DNA of 58,627 nucleotides, taken from the NCBI GenBank assembly GCA_000151295.1, contig GG745378.1, positions 87,777 to 146,403 on the forward strand, given 5' to 3'. This DNA comes from Allomyces macrogynus ATCC 38327 (lineage: Eukaryota > Blastocladiomycota > Blastocladiomycetes > Blastocladiales > Blastocladiaceae). Positions within the stretch are counted from its first letter, which is position 1; every line of letters starts with the position of its first letter. Shown piece by piece: positions 11,615-23,400 of this stretch. The position numbers and the translations under genes are program-made. The notes under the pieces are model-generated. The model did no database searches, had not been told where the DNA came from, and worked only from the letters and a program-made list of their open reading frames with translations.

Positions 11615-12305
11615 GATTGTTGTTGGAATGGTTTGTGCTGAAGTACCCCCTCCCCTGGCCGCATTCTCGCATTCTCCACTTTTGCATCGACGCTGTACAT
11701 GATTGTATCATTTTTTTTTGATCGGGGGAGTCCAAATGCATCTTACTTTGCTGGACGCGCACAGTGTTCTGGCCGATTTGGTGTCTACGTCCAGCCGAGA
11801 CGGTGCAGTGCACAACTGACAAAGTTGACGACACGCTTGCAATCCGCACTTGCGCCAGCTGTGTTCGCGCGGGCGCGGGGTCCATGCAAGCGCGCGACCG
11901 ACGCGCACGACAGTCCACCTTCGGACCGGACAAGCCCGCGACGACGGACTGCACACGCTGCGGAACGAAGCAGCGGACGCGTTAGAGCAAGTCTCCTTGG
12001 CGACGTGACAGCGCACATGCGGCGTTCCTGCGCGGGTTCATACATAGAGGCGGCAGCGCGCGCGCGCTGCACGCGCTCTTTCGTGCATGTACAGCGCGAT
12101 CTTGCCAGCGAGGGATCACGACGCGGGACGTTTGCGAGGGAAGTTATGGTGAAAGGGGATATTTCAAGTTTTGCTGCACGTGCCTACTGGTGGATTGGTG
12201 GGATTGAACAGGTCATTCAGGTCAAAATAAGCCTTTCAGCTCCCAACGTAACCCAATAGTATATATAAACTTTTTGCGGTTGTTCTCCCAAGTCAAAAAT
12301 GACAG
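11615..12305. other. Intergenic, upstream of tRNA-Ser
   Basis: No protein gene seen. A TATA element (ATATATAAAC, 12261-12270) lies about 40 bp upstream of the tRNA gene, as in some fungal Pol III genes. Confidence 0.5.
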
Positions 12306-12387
12306 GACAACATGGCCGAGTGGTTAAGGCGTCTGACTACTAATCAGATACCCTTGTGGTGCGCAGGTTCGAACCCTGCTGTTGTCG
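12306..12387 (+). tRNA. tRNA-Ser, anticodon ACU
   Basis: 82 nt, identical over its whole length to the minus-strand gene at 1374-1455. Perfect 7-bp acceptor, anticodon stem 32331-style positions: stem 12332-12336, loop CTACTAA at 12337-12343, anticodon ACT at 12339-12341. Long variable arm and G discriminator indicate serine. No intron. The conserved A and B boxes are intact. Confidence 0.93.
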
Positions 12388-12491
12388 ACAAATTGACATG
12401 AAAATGGTCCCTTTGATCTCGGCCCTCGAGAAATTGTTGAGTTTTGCCACTGCACGCGCCGGTGAAATGCCATTCTATTGCAACAATCGTT

Positions 12492-15378
12492 TCACAACGC
12501 TCCACCCCCTCCACCACCACGTGGCGACGCTGGCACGATGCTCACGGCCGGCAACTGGTCGAGACTGCCGCGGCGCGAGTCGAGGTCAACATCCTCGTCC
12601 TGCACACCTCCCAGTTCAGCCGAGATGTCCACGAGCCCCTCGTCGAGCGCGGCCGGCCGCGCCTCAGCGGTCCAGATCCCGGCGTACACGGCGCGCCACG
12701 CGACGCTGGACAGGAACGCGCCTGTGTCGACATCCTCGTGGTACTCGGCGGCGAGCTCGGGCGTGGGCTATGTGAAGCGGAGGTAACGAATGAACGTCGG
12801 TGCGCTTGGAGAGGGAGGAGGTGGAGAACGTACTGGCGGCGGTTGCGGCCGATACGCCATAGCCGCATCGGCCACGTGTCGCACGACTGCGTCGGGCGAC
12901 TGGCCCGTCGGGATCTTGGTGCGGAAGTATTCGATCGACTGCGAGGGACAAGTGGTGAGCGTGATGTTGATGCGCCAGGCCGTGAAAGCAGATCCCGCAC
13001 CGCTTCAATTCTCGCGACTACGGCCGCAATCTGCGGCTCGCTGCGCAACGGCGCGAGCACGTCGGCCTTGACGAGCAATGCCACGACCACGTGTGCATTA
13101 AACCGCACGTTGACCGGGTGCAGGACGGCCGCGAGCACGTGCACGAGCAGTGCCGCGACATCAACGTACACGGCATAGTCGACCGGCTACGAACTCGCGT
13201 CAGTCCCAAACTCTTCCGAACCAACCACGCGACGCGCAGCATACCGGATTCACTTCCCCACCCGCCTCGACGGACCAACTCCCTCTCCTCCCAAATCTCG
13301 GCGAACTCGGCGTCGTCGCTGCCGACGTCGTCTCGTTCCCATCGTCGATCCCGACCAGCGCGCCGACCGCCAGTTTCGCGACACGGCGCGCAACCACATC
13401 CACCCACCGCACCAGCCGCAGCGCGACCGCCGGATGCACGTGCTGCCATCCCCGCGCCAAATTCGCGAGCACCGCCGCGCACTGCGCGTGCAGGTACCGG
13501 TCGCGCACGGTCGCAAGGTTCCCCTGGATCACGCGCATCAAAACGAGCACGGTCAGGTCGGCCAGGGAGAGGGCCAGGATGCGCCGGTCGCCGAGCCACG
13601 CGGGGGCGGCCACGGTCACGCGCATGAGCGCGGCGAGGTAGGCGTCGTCGTGCGTCAGGGTCAGCAGGGTCGCGAGGTGCGTATAGATGCGGTCATATGG
13701 GACGGAGGATGCGGCAGCGAGGACGGTGGGTGCGGGGATAGCGAGAGTGGAGGCGCCAGTGGGCGTGATGGGGGTGGTCGGGACGGTACCGTGGTTGATC
13801 GGCTGGAAGAACGCTTGGTAGATGAACTTGAGGATCGGCACGAGCTAGATCCGCATCGGTCGTCGTCAGTTTATCGTGCCCCAGCAAAATCGCACCACAC
13901 AAAGCAATGTACCAGCGCATCCGGATCCGTCTGTGCAAGCACGACCTCACGAAACTCGCCGTTCTTGACGACCAGCGTGTACAGCACCAGCGCCGAGCTC
14001 GCGTCGGCCACACTCACCTGCGCCCACCTGAGTACCGCGCGGTAACTGATCCCGGCGTCGGCCGTGTCGGCCACACTCCATAACGCCATTTCAAATGCGG
14101 GGACCTGCGCGCGCATCGCCGCGAGCACGCCGAGGATCGCGCCTGCGAGCGTTGCCGCGCGGCGCGAATCGACGGGCTTCGCGGACGCACTGCCACCGAG
14201 AAACATACTGGAGAGGGAGCCGAACAGGCCGACCGTCGCGGATGCCGGCGGGTCGGTGCTTGCGGACGCGGTCGCAAGCGAGAAGAGGCGTTGGATGAGC
14301 AGCACCGGATCGAGCGAACTAAGGGGCGTGAAGTCAGATGGCGTGAGGTAGAGAGCAAGCGGATCGGGGAAGCGAGATCGCACCACGCGCGCAACGCGAG
14401 GATCATGGGCGAGATGGCGGGCTCGTCGTCGTCGTTTGGGTCGGCGTCAATGTAGTCGACCTGGTCGGCCACGATTGCGAGGAAGAGCAGGAGCATTGAC
14501 TCGTATGCGTCGTGGGTCGCATGGCTAGCATAGCGAACAGGTGAGCTGAGGTTGAGGAAACGAGTGGAGAACTCGGCACCGTACGTCAATGGCATGTCCA
14601 CGATGGCGCGGGCCAAGACCGTGACCAGCCGAATTCCTAAAAATGCCATAACGCGTCAGTGGCACGGAGCGGAGTGTGCTTGGCGACAGGAGTCACGTAC
14701 GCGTCTCGACCGCAGGACAATGATCAGCCCACTGCACGGGCCCGTGCGCAACGAGGTGCCGCAGATAAATGGTCGTCAGCTGGACCAGGTTCGTGATTTC
14801 TGTGCTCGGCGTCTGGCTGTGCGCGGGTCGTAGGCAATGTCAGAATCGTGTCGTTGGGTCGACCAGAATGGGGAAAGCAAAGACAGACCCGTCTCTGACG
14901 CAATCCGTCTCGAGCTTGGCGGCGAGGTTCGAGACAAGGGTGTCGAAATTATGCGTCGTGGGCTCGTTCAGCGCTGCGGTCATCTTCCGTCAGCAATTCC
15001 GCGCGACTTCGTCGGACTGAGCATGGACGGCAAAGACGCGCACCCAGGCTGGCTCCGAGCTCCTTCGTTGCCGCCCACCTTGCCCGGTCGTCATCACTAC
15101 CAGATAGCGCATCAATTCGGCTGTCCACCCACGTCGTCGGCGGCAATTCGAACGCGGATCACTCACCATGAGCGCACGACCGGAATCGATTCCTTGCGCA
15201 ACAGCGCGCCAAACGCGTCGCCCAAGGACGCGAGCGGCTGCGTCGACGCGACAATGCGTAATGCTTGGAGGACGAGCAGCGAGAGCCCGGCCGCACCCGC
15301 GGCAGCTGCAGCAGCGGTTGCTGGAGTCGCGGTTGCGGGCGTTGGGACAGCCGAAGCAGCGCGGGAGCGCGCGACCAT
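12492..15378 (-). CDS. DYM: Dymeclin homologue
   Basis: About ten exons on the minus strand: 15378-15167, 15120-15044, 14973-14889, 14816-14701, 14636-14384, 14318-13913, 13844-13245, 13186-13001, 12938-12834, 12767-12492; about 771 aa (human 669). Diagnostic matches are IQGNLATVRDRYLHAQCAAV against human [40 protein letters not shown] against LLLYTLLHQNSNIRTYMLAR, AIVDMPLTY against LITDIPLLD, and a C-terminal segment ending in VAWRAVYAGIW. Dymeclin is a peripheral Golgi protein needed for Golgi organisation and secretion. The N-terminal Gly that is myristoylated in animals is absent in this start choice. Exons 2-4 are the weak part: the donor at 14888 is GTCTGT, and about 18 residues seem to be missing relative to human. 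Exons 5-10 are firm. Confidence 0.85.
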
Positions 15379-16624
15379 CTTGATGCTTTTCTGGTGCTTC
15401 GTTTGCAGTAAGTTGGGGACAGATCGTGCTGGAAATTTGGTCGCGAGTTCTTTGGGCCGCACCGCCAAAGACGCAATGTCGCTGCCGCAAGCTTGGCGAG
15501 CTGGCGGGCGACGCTTGGCGTGACCGCGTTGCGACGCCACGGCAATGGGCACCCTTTACCTGATCTGAACAGCTGGCACGGCCGTTCTTCATGTTGCTTG
15601 CGCTCACCTCGTCTTGACCGGCGGGGAAGCAGGGCCAGATCTATTATTTGCGCGAACATGCCGCCCTGCGCGCTCGTCGCTTGCTTTTCGACGCGCTCTG
15701 AGATGCATCTATCCGCGTGAGTGTGCACGACACGAGAGGGGTTTAACCGCAAGTCGAAGAGCAGCTAGAGCTGGAGCGACACGGCCAAATTCTGCCCATG
15801 CTCGACGTGATGCGCAAAACTGGGTGTCGATCGCTTGCCTCCCAACGAATGCATGGGCTGCAAGGCGCGTACCCATGATCATGATCACTGCAAGCACAGC
15901 GCACCATTCCGCACCAAGCAATTCGAACAGCACGGATTGATTCAAAGTGCATGGCCCTGACCTGTTTGTGCCGACCGTGCCTTCTGACTGCGGATATTTG
16001 CCACGCTAAAGGTACAGCAAACTCCTTGTGTCGCAGTGCGACAAGATTGCCGCTAGGAGACACAAATATGCGACACAAGCCTTGCAACGGGTAAAAATGG
16101 TCTGTCCAGCCCTTCTTCCACTGGGAAACCTGAACCCGGAACTCCTCAGGGACGCACGGAGCGCTATGAAAGGGGACGCTCAAGGCGCCCCCAGACACAC
16201 GGTCCAGAATGCTACATCAACCCCCTCCACCCGACCAACCTGGCAAATTCGACGGATCAGCGCCACGGAGGACATCCGCAACGCGCTGACACGCCGTGAG
16301 CCGCGCACGGCAAACGGCGAGAGAGTGACGCGACTCGCGCACGGCACAGCAATCGCAGCGCGGTTTGCGGTAGCGGTGACGCGGCTGACTGCGCGGTGGG
16401 GGGCTGGGGCCGCGGGGACCGGCTGTTGCTCGGCATCTCTCTTGGCGTCAGGTGCGGTGGGGACGGTGGAAGGTTTGGCACTGGCGGCAGCGTGACGACG
16501 ATGGCGGTCGCGACGCGGCGCGCGGGGACGGGGCGGCCGTGGTGGCGGCGGGACTGGCGAATCGGCAACGGGAGCCCTGATGTGCGAGTAGCGCAGCTCT
16601 TCTTGGATCTCGGTCAAGCACAGG
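15379..16624. other. Intergenic, no gene recognised
   Basis: Upstream of dymeclin. Open frames on both strands lack recognisable motifs. The region includes lower-GC stretches (15700-16100) that look non-coding. Confidence 0.4.
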
Positions 16625-17290
16625 TCAAACACGAGCGCAAGCACGCGCCGCGGGCGTGGCGGCGGCGGCACGTCCTCGCCCGAGGGGACGCGTTCGCGGC
16701 GGCTGGGAACAACTCTCTCCACCGGGTGAGGTCATTGCTCGTGATGCGAGATGGCAGAGGTGGATGGGACCCGGGTCTTGCGGCAGCAACCACTGCGCGA
16801 AGTGGTTGGGACGGTCGCCCAGGCCGTGCCACACCTCCTCGGGGAACGCGGACCGGATTGCGGCCGCGACGCCGGTGCGCAGCTGGGAAATGACGCGCAC
16901 TCGGTCGCCCGCACCGTGCGGGCAAGCGAGGTAATGGTCTTGCGTGTCGTTGAACACAGGCGCTTGGGCCCACCCCTGCACCGTGCACCCGGCATTTCCG
17001 TGAGCACGACGCGCATCACGAGCTGGCCAAACAGCGACTGGAGCCGGAACGGCGTGACCAAATTCTGCTCGCGCGAGCGGGCGCGACCCGCCGTGAACCG
17101 CGAGCCCCGTCGCCTCCCAATCAATCGCCGCCACAAACGGCACGCCCTCGCGCCCAATCGACACGACCTCGGCGCACCACTCGGCATCAGCGAGCCGCAG
17201 AACGAGCCGGCGCGGGTCCGACCAGGCCAGCACGCAGAGTACCGCGGGGGTTGACGCCAGGTCCCAGCGCGCACTCTTGACGGGTGACTC
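16625..17290 (-). other. Unassigned coding-like block, possibly a gene relic
   Basis: Minus-strand frame beginning near 17289 reads SPVKSARWDLASTPAVL, VLAWSDPRRLVLRLADAEW, then GVPFVAAIDWEATGLAVHGGSR. A second frame then looks more protein-like (EQNLVTPFRLQSLFGQLVMR). The first frame resumes with QAPVFNDTQDHYLACPHG and EEVWHGLGDRPNHFAQWLLP. The amino-acid texture (W, D, F, hydrophobic periodicity) is unlike the GC-biased shadow frames around it. I see no start codon before the tRNA at 17326, and the frame switches suggest either introns I could not place or a decaying gene. I do not recognise the family. Confidence 0.3.
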
Positions 17291-17325
17291 CGTGACCAGA
17301 CCAAACTAACGAGCGTGCAATATAA

Positions 17326-17407
17326 GACGACGTGGCGGAGTGGTCTAACGCGTCCGACTACTAATCGGATTCCTTCTGGAGCGCAGGTTCGAACCCTGCC
17401 GTCGTCG
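17326..17407 (+). tRNA. tRNA-Ser, anticodon ACU (second isodecoder)
   Basis: 82-nt type II tRNA with a different body from the other two. The acceptor is GACGACG/CGTCGTC, the D stem is GCG/CGC, the anticodon stem is TCCGA/TCGGA (17353-17357 and 17365-17369), the loop is CTACTAA at 17358-17364, the variable arm is TCC/GGA, and the T arm is GCAGG-TTCGAAC-CCTGC with discriminator G. The anticodon is ACT at 17360-17362. The body resembles ordinary fungal tRNA-Ser(GCU), so A34 looks like a G34A change in this lineage. A run of five T lies about 45 nt downstream. Confidence 0.93.
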
Positions 17408-17624
17408 CTCGCTGTGGGAAACCCCATTTCTGTAACGCAATTGTGTTTTTGGGTTGTTCTTTCGGTCCGTTGGGAAGAGCTCTCAGCTTCTGTCCTGAAA
17501 AAGACCGAAGTGCGGATTGACCTGCTGTGGATTCCTTTCTTTCTTCTCTGTCATGTCTGTAAACCTGTCTATGAACTTGCTCTAAGCACAGATAGAACGA
17601 AGCCAAGGCACAGATCTGGTTTCA

Positions 17625-19898
17625 TTATTTGAACGACAACCCCTCAACAAACCTAACCTGTACGTCCAACTCAGCGCTGCACTGCTGCACCGCTGCAAGA
17701 ACGCGCTCCACCAGGGCGTGGACATGAATGTCACTTGCCTGCGTGGCAGCATGCAAGTCGACCATCAGCGGCGCACAACGTGACGCACAAGCAACCCACG
17801 CAACAATACGCGCGATAACCTCCACATCCACATCAATCGTCGCGAGAGAGATGAACAATGCGCGGATACGTGGCAGAGCGCCAATAATTCGCGGAAGTTG
17901 CGGCCAAACGGCAGCGCTGCGGCCGTGGTACGTGAGCGTGAGCGTGGGAAGCGTTTCGGGCGACTGAGACGCGTCCTGTACGTTCCAGACGTAGGTCGAC
18001 TCAGGGTGGGTCGAGCCAAGGTGATCATAGTGCCCGCCGACGTGAGAATTTGCAGCACGCCGCCTTTCCAGGAAATTCGCAATCGATTCCGGCTCAAAAA
18101 TTTGCACTGGGAACTGGCCCGAAACCGCTTCCCGCGCCCGCCCAAAAAACTGGTCACGGCGAATGACAATTCGATGCAACCGTGGCCACGACGTGAGCTG
18201 GTCAAGGAAGGCAAGTGGAACAACAAGTGGCGACGGGCCATCGAGGACGATTGTTTCGAGCGCGGGAAGATCAACAAAGACGGGCTGGGAGAGCGTGAAG
18301 TGGTCGGTCAGGCCGAGCATGTCGGGCGAAACCGAGTGTAGCGTCAGATCTTTGAGCGTGGGCGTGGCAGCGGAAATGGCGCGGTGTTTGAACAGCGTCG
18401 GCGCCCACACAGCCAGCGTCTCGACGCCATGGAGCCATGGGCCCTGGAAAAGAATAATCTTGTCGCTGCGAGTATCGAAATTGCCATCCGTGCTCGCTTG
18501 GATCACGTCGCGAGTGATATCCAAGCGGCGGAGCGGCGGGCACTGGTCGAGAGTCATTTCGCCAGCCGCAGCGAGATCAACGAGCCACAGCTTGCTCCAT
18601 GGGTGGCCAGGAACCGGAAGAAACTCGGCGCAGTGAATGCCCGGGCCGAGCTCAAGGTCACGCCTGGGCTCGAGGTTCTTTCGCCACCACGTTAGCGCTG
18701 GAAACTGCACGCGATTGATGAGCGAAATCATCGCGTCAGCCGATGCCTCGAGAAATGCGAGTCGCGCGAGTGGTGGGCGCAAATGAAACGGGCGGCCAGA
18801 ATTCTGGGTGGGGAGCTTGCACCCGTTGAGCGTGAGCGACGTCAACTGGTGGAGACGAGCCAGAGCATCGACATCGGTATTGTCCGAGAACGTGATCCAG
18901 CCCAGCGCCAGACGCGTCAAGTTTGGGAACCCGGCCAGTGCCACTGGCGAAACACGCTGGATGGCCGTCCACGGGACCGTATTTGCGTCAAACGCTCGAC
19001 TCAGGACTATTTCAAGACGTGTCACGTTCGGTGCAACCAGATTCACGAGCAGAACCGGGCCGGTAACCGTCAGCGACTTGATCGACGGCAACAGAGCAAG
19101 TGGGCTAGGCAAGGGCTGGCGCGAGCAGCGGGATACAGCAGAGTAGACAACCGAACGCAGATGGTCGAGCAAGTCAAGCGGCAAATCAACTCCACCAATT
19201 GCGCCGAGCCGAAGAGCAACTCGCCAATCAACACAGTGGAGAAGATACGACGCGACGACAGCTGTCACATGCAACCGACCGTCTGACGAGATGGCCACTT
19301 CAACCTCGTGCATGAGAGACTTATCCCACGGCCATTTCCACGACATGCATTGGACTGCGACCAGACCGCGCGCGCGTAAATCGCGCACGTTGGTCTGCAA
19401 CGCAGCGAGCTCGGCGTTGAGTTTCCTGGCGCCTGCGATCGGATCCGGATGAGCCCTCGTCCTGGATATCTGCGTCGATGGTATTTCGAAGAAATGCAGG
19501 TCACGGATCCACTCCCACATAATGCTTGGTTTACCACGACCAGGAGGCACAACAAAACCATTCGTGCCCTCCCACTCGGAATCCAGAGGAAAAATGACCG
19601 GCACGTCGCGGACTGCGCGCAGCTTGCGCCAATACTTGGACGTGACCAGTGTTCTGGGGTGGCTCTCGCCAGTGCTCAAGCTGAGCGGCCCGCCTTGAAA
19701 GACAGCGACGGATCGCGCGAGCCGTGGGCGCAAAACATTCTTCCAAAGCGAGCACGTTGAGGCAAGACGCCATGCGTCACTGGTCGACATGTGCTCGAGT
19801 AGAGTATCAACGATGGGGATCACCGTGGCAAGTATGTTGAGCATCAACGCAGTGCTGTCGGGGTGCGGGCTCATCGTAACGGCCGTCAGATCAGCCAT
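17625..19898 (-). CDS. F-box/LRR-like protein, single exon
   Basis: Intronless frame of 757 aa from the ATG at 19898; the frame is open 62 codons further to 20084. Near the N-terminus, an F-box-like helix set reads LATVIPIVDTLLEHMSTSDAWRL followed by SCSLWKNVLRP-like residues (CSLWKNVLRPRL). The rest shows irregular leucine-rich repeats, for example FPNLTRLALGWITF and LHQLTSLTLNGCKL. F-box/LRR proteins usually present substrates to SCF ubiquitin ligases; here that role is inferred only from architecture. No known orthologue recognised. It lies in tandem with Fab1 on the same strand. Confidence 0.7.
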   Translation of the reverse strand: MADLTAVTMSPHPDSTALMLNILATVIPIVDTLLEHMSTSDAWRLASTCSLWKNVLRPRLARSVAVFQGGPLSLSTGESHPRTLVTSKYWRKLRAVRDVPVIFPLDSEWEGTNGFVVPPGRGKPSIMWEWIRDLHFFEIPSTQISRTRAHPDPIAGARKLNAELAALQTNVRDLRARGLVAVQCMSWKWPWDKSLMHEVEVAISSDGRLHVTAVVASYLLHCVDWRVALRLGAIGGVDLPLDLLDHLRSVVYSAVSRCSRQPLPSPLALLPSIKSLTVTGPVLLVNLVAPNVTRLEIVLSRAFDANTVPWTAIQRVSPVALAGFPNLTRLALGWITFSDNTDVDALARLHQLTSLTLNGCKLPTQNSGRPFHLRPPLARLAFLEASADAMISLINRVQFPALTWWRKNLEPRRDLELGPGIHCAEFLPVPGHPWSKLWLVDLAAAGEMTLDQCPPLRRLDITRDVIQASTDGNFDTRSDKIILFQGPWLHGVETLAVWAPTLFKHRAISAATPTLKDLTLHSVSPDMLGLTDHFTLSQPVFVDLPALETIVLDGPSPLVVPLAFLDQLTSWPRLHRIVIRRDQFFGRAREAVSGQFPVQIFEPESIANFLERRRAANSHVGGHYDHLGSTHPESTYVWNVQDASQSPETLPTLTLTYHGRSAAVWPQLPRIIGALPRIRALFISLATIDVDVEVIARIVAWVACASRCAPLMVDLHAATQASDIHVHALVERVLAAVQQCSAELDVQVRFVEGLSFK

Positions 19899-20451
19899 TT
19901 CCTCGTCGTTTCGGTTGCGAGGATGTCGAGAGAGAGAAGAGGTATATGCGGCAAGTTGTCGGTTTCGTGGAAGTAGGCAGCGACGGGTTGAAGTTGCCGT
20001 GGACGGTGCAAAGAGTTGATACATTTGCCAACGCATCATCCACGCTATCACACCACTCTTGAACACGCGCACGGGCCGGCCCACCTGTCACAAAGGTTGG
20101 TGACCGCAGCAGGAGCGACGTGACAAATATGTAGCACAAAATTGGACGTGTAAATGATATGACATATCTCGCCCAACGAGGCCCACTGGCCTAGTAGTCG
20201 GCGGAATCAAAACTGGTGTGCGAGAATTGCACCACGGTCGGAGTGCCGCATGGGTGGGGGCGCGTCAAGTCGGGGGATCCTCGCTCGGGATATACATGCA
20301 GTGTGTGCTGGCGGCGAAAGGCGCGACGAGGCAGCAGCCGCACTCGTCGGTTGGTCGAAAGGACCAGTGCGAATCGACTTCGGTGTGCTGAGGCCGCACT
20401 GAACGAGAGCGACAAGGGCGACGTCCTGGCCACACTTGAACGCGTCCTCGA
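19899..20451. other. Intergenic between F-box gene and Fab1
   Basis: Promoter of the F-box gene and 3' flank of Fab1. No gene seen. Confidence 0.45.
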
Positions 20452-23400
20452 TCACGAAAACACGTTGCGGTTCGCGGCCTTGACCGAGCAAAACTTGTCG
20501 GGTACCATCCAAAAGTAGCGCTCCATGGCGTCGCGGAACCGCGTCTTGTACTGCTTGGGCGAGACGATCGTCGGCTCCTTGCCGCCGCCGCCCAAGAACC
20601 CTTGCTCCTTGACCCACGACTCGAGCTTCTTGTCCCACGTGTAGGCGCGAATAAAGTCGACAATGCCCACGACCAGCTGGTGGTTCTCGTCGTCGATGCC
20701 AATCAGCAGCGAGTAGTCCATGATGTTGAGCTTCGACAGGAACAGCGTGTCGTTGTAGATCGACGTCGTCAGGACCTTGCGCGCATACTCGCGCGTGAAC
20801 AGCGGCGACGACCGCATCAGCTCAATGTAGTTGCCGTCGAGCAACGTCTGCGTCTTGCCCGCGACGGGCGTCACGTAGCGGTTTCGCGTCGAGCCCTTGA
20901 GATCAAACAGCTACATTTGAGGCGCCGAGTCGGTGGTGAGTCGCGTAGAAATCGCAAATTGATGCAAACGGACGGAAAAGGATGATGTACGCACCTTGGT
21001 GATCTTCTTGCCATAAAACAGGTTCTCCATGACCAAGAAATCGAGCTTGCTCGACTTACCCGTGACCGAGTTCTTCAGCGCGATACGGTAGACGCCAAAA
21101 ATCTTGGCCAGGATCGTCGGGATCTGGTTGAAGATGGTGCGGTTCATGTAGGCAAAGTAGGCCGGCGCAAACAGGCCAAACAGCTCGAGCTCGACCTTGG
21201 ACAGCTGCTTGATTACAAACCGGTCGTCCTGCGTCTTGAGGAACGTGGAACCGGACTTGCCGCCGTTGGCCTCCCACACGGCGCAGCGTGCGAGCGAGTG
21301 CGCGAAATACTCTTCGACCAGGCAATTTTGCCGCAGGTCTTGGAATTCGGCGGCAAAGTACGTGCGGCACCCGACCTTGAGTGGGCCGTGCGTTGCCTCT
21401 GTCGATGTGGCCGCGAATCAGTCTTGTGCCGAAGACGCTCAAGCGAAAAGAAAAACGACGTACCGACATCAATGTGCCCGCGTGCACTCGGATCCTGCTC
21501 GAGCCAGTGGTCGTCGAGCGCGTCCTCGTCCACGTCCTCGACGGGCTCATCGTGCTCCTGGTTCTGAATCTCGCGGAACGGCGACGGCGACCCGACATCA
21601 TTCAAACTCACCTCGGTCGTGGCCGCGTCGGCTTGCTGCAATACCTTTTCGAGCTTGGCCGCATACTCGGCTGACCGCAGCGCAAATGCGACAATCGACG
21701 TCGGCTCGTCCTCGCGCACAATAACTGTGCTGCCCGGGAACAGGTGCTCGGTCGGGTTCATAATGCTCGTGAGTGGTGGCAGCGACGACGTCGGGTTGGC
21801 CGCGGAAATGAGCAGGTTGACCAGCGACTGCACGAGCCCGCTCGCCTTCTTCGTCTCGCTTTTGTCTGTCTTGGCCGACGGAGGCCGTGTTACGACGTCC
21901 ACGTCCTTGTCGAGGACCGGGAACTGGGTCGGCGAATGCGAGGCTGGTAGCGGCTCGACCGGCAGTGGGTCAGCGTCCACGTCCCTGCTTGCTGCCGTGG
22001 GGGCCGGCGCGAGCACGTCGCCGATCTCGGTCATGTGGCTCGTCGAGGGTGGCGACGTGGACGGCGTCGGCAAATCGGGCTTGGGCCCGACCTTGTTGCG
22101 GTTATCGCCGGCCATTTCCTGGAGCGCGCGCATGACCCACGCGGGCGCCAGGCTCGCCGGCGAGTCGGGTCCGGGCGAGTTACTGGCAACGGCCGCAGCG
22201 AGCGAGTCGTTTGCGGGCACGCTTCCAGTGGCGCCCGATGATGGCGACATGGCGGCAGCCGCGGCCGACATCTCGAGCCGCACACGGCCGACTTTCTCCA
22301 TCCACTGGCCTGATCGGTTAAGCAAGATAGCGAGCACCTTGGTGAACGCGAGCGTCTCGTAGACGGGCGAATGGTCGGCAATCTCACGTGTCATATCGAG
22401 CAGCTCCGACTTTTCGTGGTTCGCCATCAGACACAGGTCGCGAATGTAACTCTCATCGTCGACGCCCGCGCCCGCCGCGGCCAGCTGGTGCCAGTGCTGC
22501 GAAATGTACCGCTCGACAGACGCGTACAGTGCCACAACCAGGTCCTGTACTTGGGACGACAGTTTTTCCTTGGCGGCGAGCGCGCGCGCCGGGTCGAGCT
22601 GCACGCGCATCAGCGGGAAACTCATTTCGTACAACGTCACGGGCTGCATCGAGACCGTCACGGCCGACCCGCCGAGGTAAAAGACGTGTTGGCAGTCGGC
22701 AAACGCACGGTGGCCGCATGTCGCGCACGCGGCCGCGGTATTGTAGAACGCGAGCTCGAGGTACTTGGCAAACGAATACGCGCCAGCCTCCACCGACATG
22801 TCCATCCGGGGACCCCACGTCTTGCATTCACAGCAGTAGGTCTGCATCTGCGGCCGCGACGGCGCGAGCAGCTGGCCCTTGCGCCGCGCCTTGGCCGCCG
22901 ACTTGGCCGCAGCTGCTGAGCCGGACGACGACGAGGCCGAGACCATGGACGCGCCGTCGGAGCTCGCGCGCGGTGTGGCCGCGCCCGGGTTCGCTGGATC
23001 CCCCGAGTCGTCACCGACGGCCACGGTCACAGCCATGCGGCCGTGGTAGTAGACGCGGTGGTGCTGGTGCAGCGGCAAGTGGCACTGCGGGCACGGGTGT
23101 GCCGCCGTCTCGACGACGTGCTCGACGTACTGGACGAGTGTGATATCGTCTTGCCCGTAATACTCGACGTACTGGAACGACGGCCGTGCGCACTGCGGCT
23201 CAGCCGCGGCATGCGCCGGCTGCGGCACTTTTTTCGGCGGCATTGCCGTCAAAAACAGGAGCGACTGGTGCGCGATCGGCGTGACCGAATCGTTCTTGTC
23301 GAGAATGTAGTTGAGGGCGTCGCGCGACACACGGTCGATGCCGCTCGCGTATGCCGGCCCTCCCCAGACTTTGGCCGACGGGCCCGTGGTCGGCGTCGCG

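Noticed and set aside
16028..16495. 155-codon plus-strand frame upstream of tRNA-Ser
   Set aside because: No domain and compositionally like surrounding non-coding sequence.
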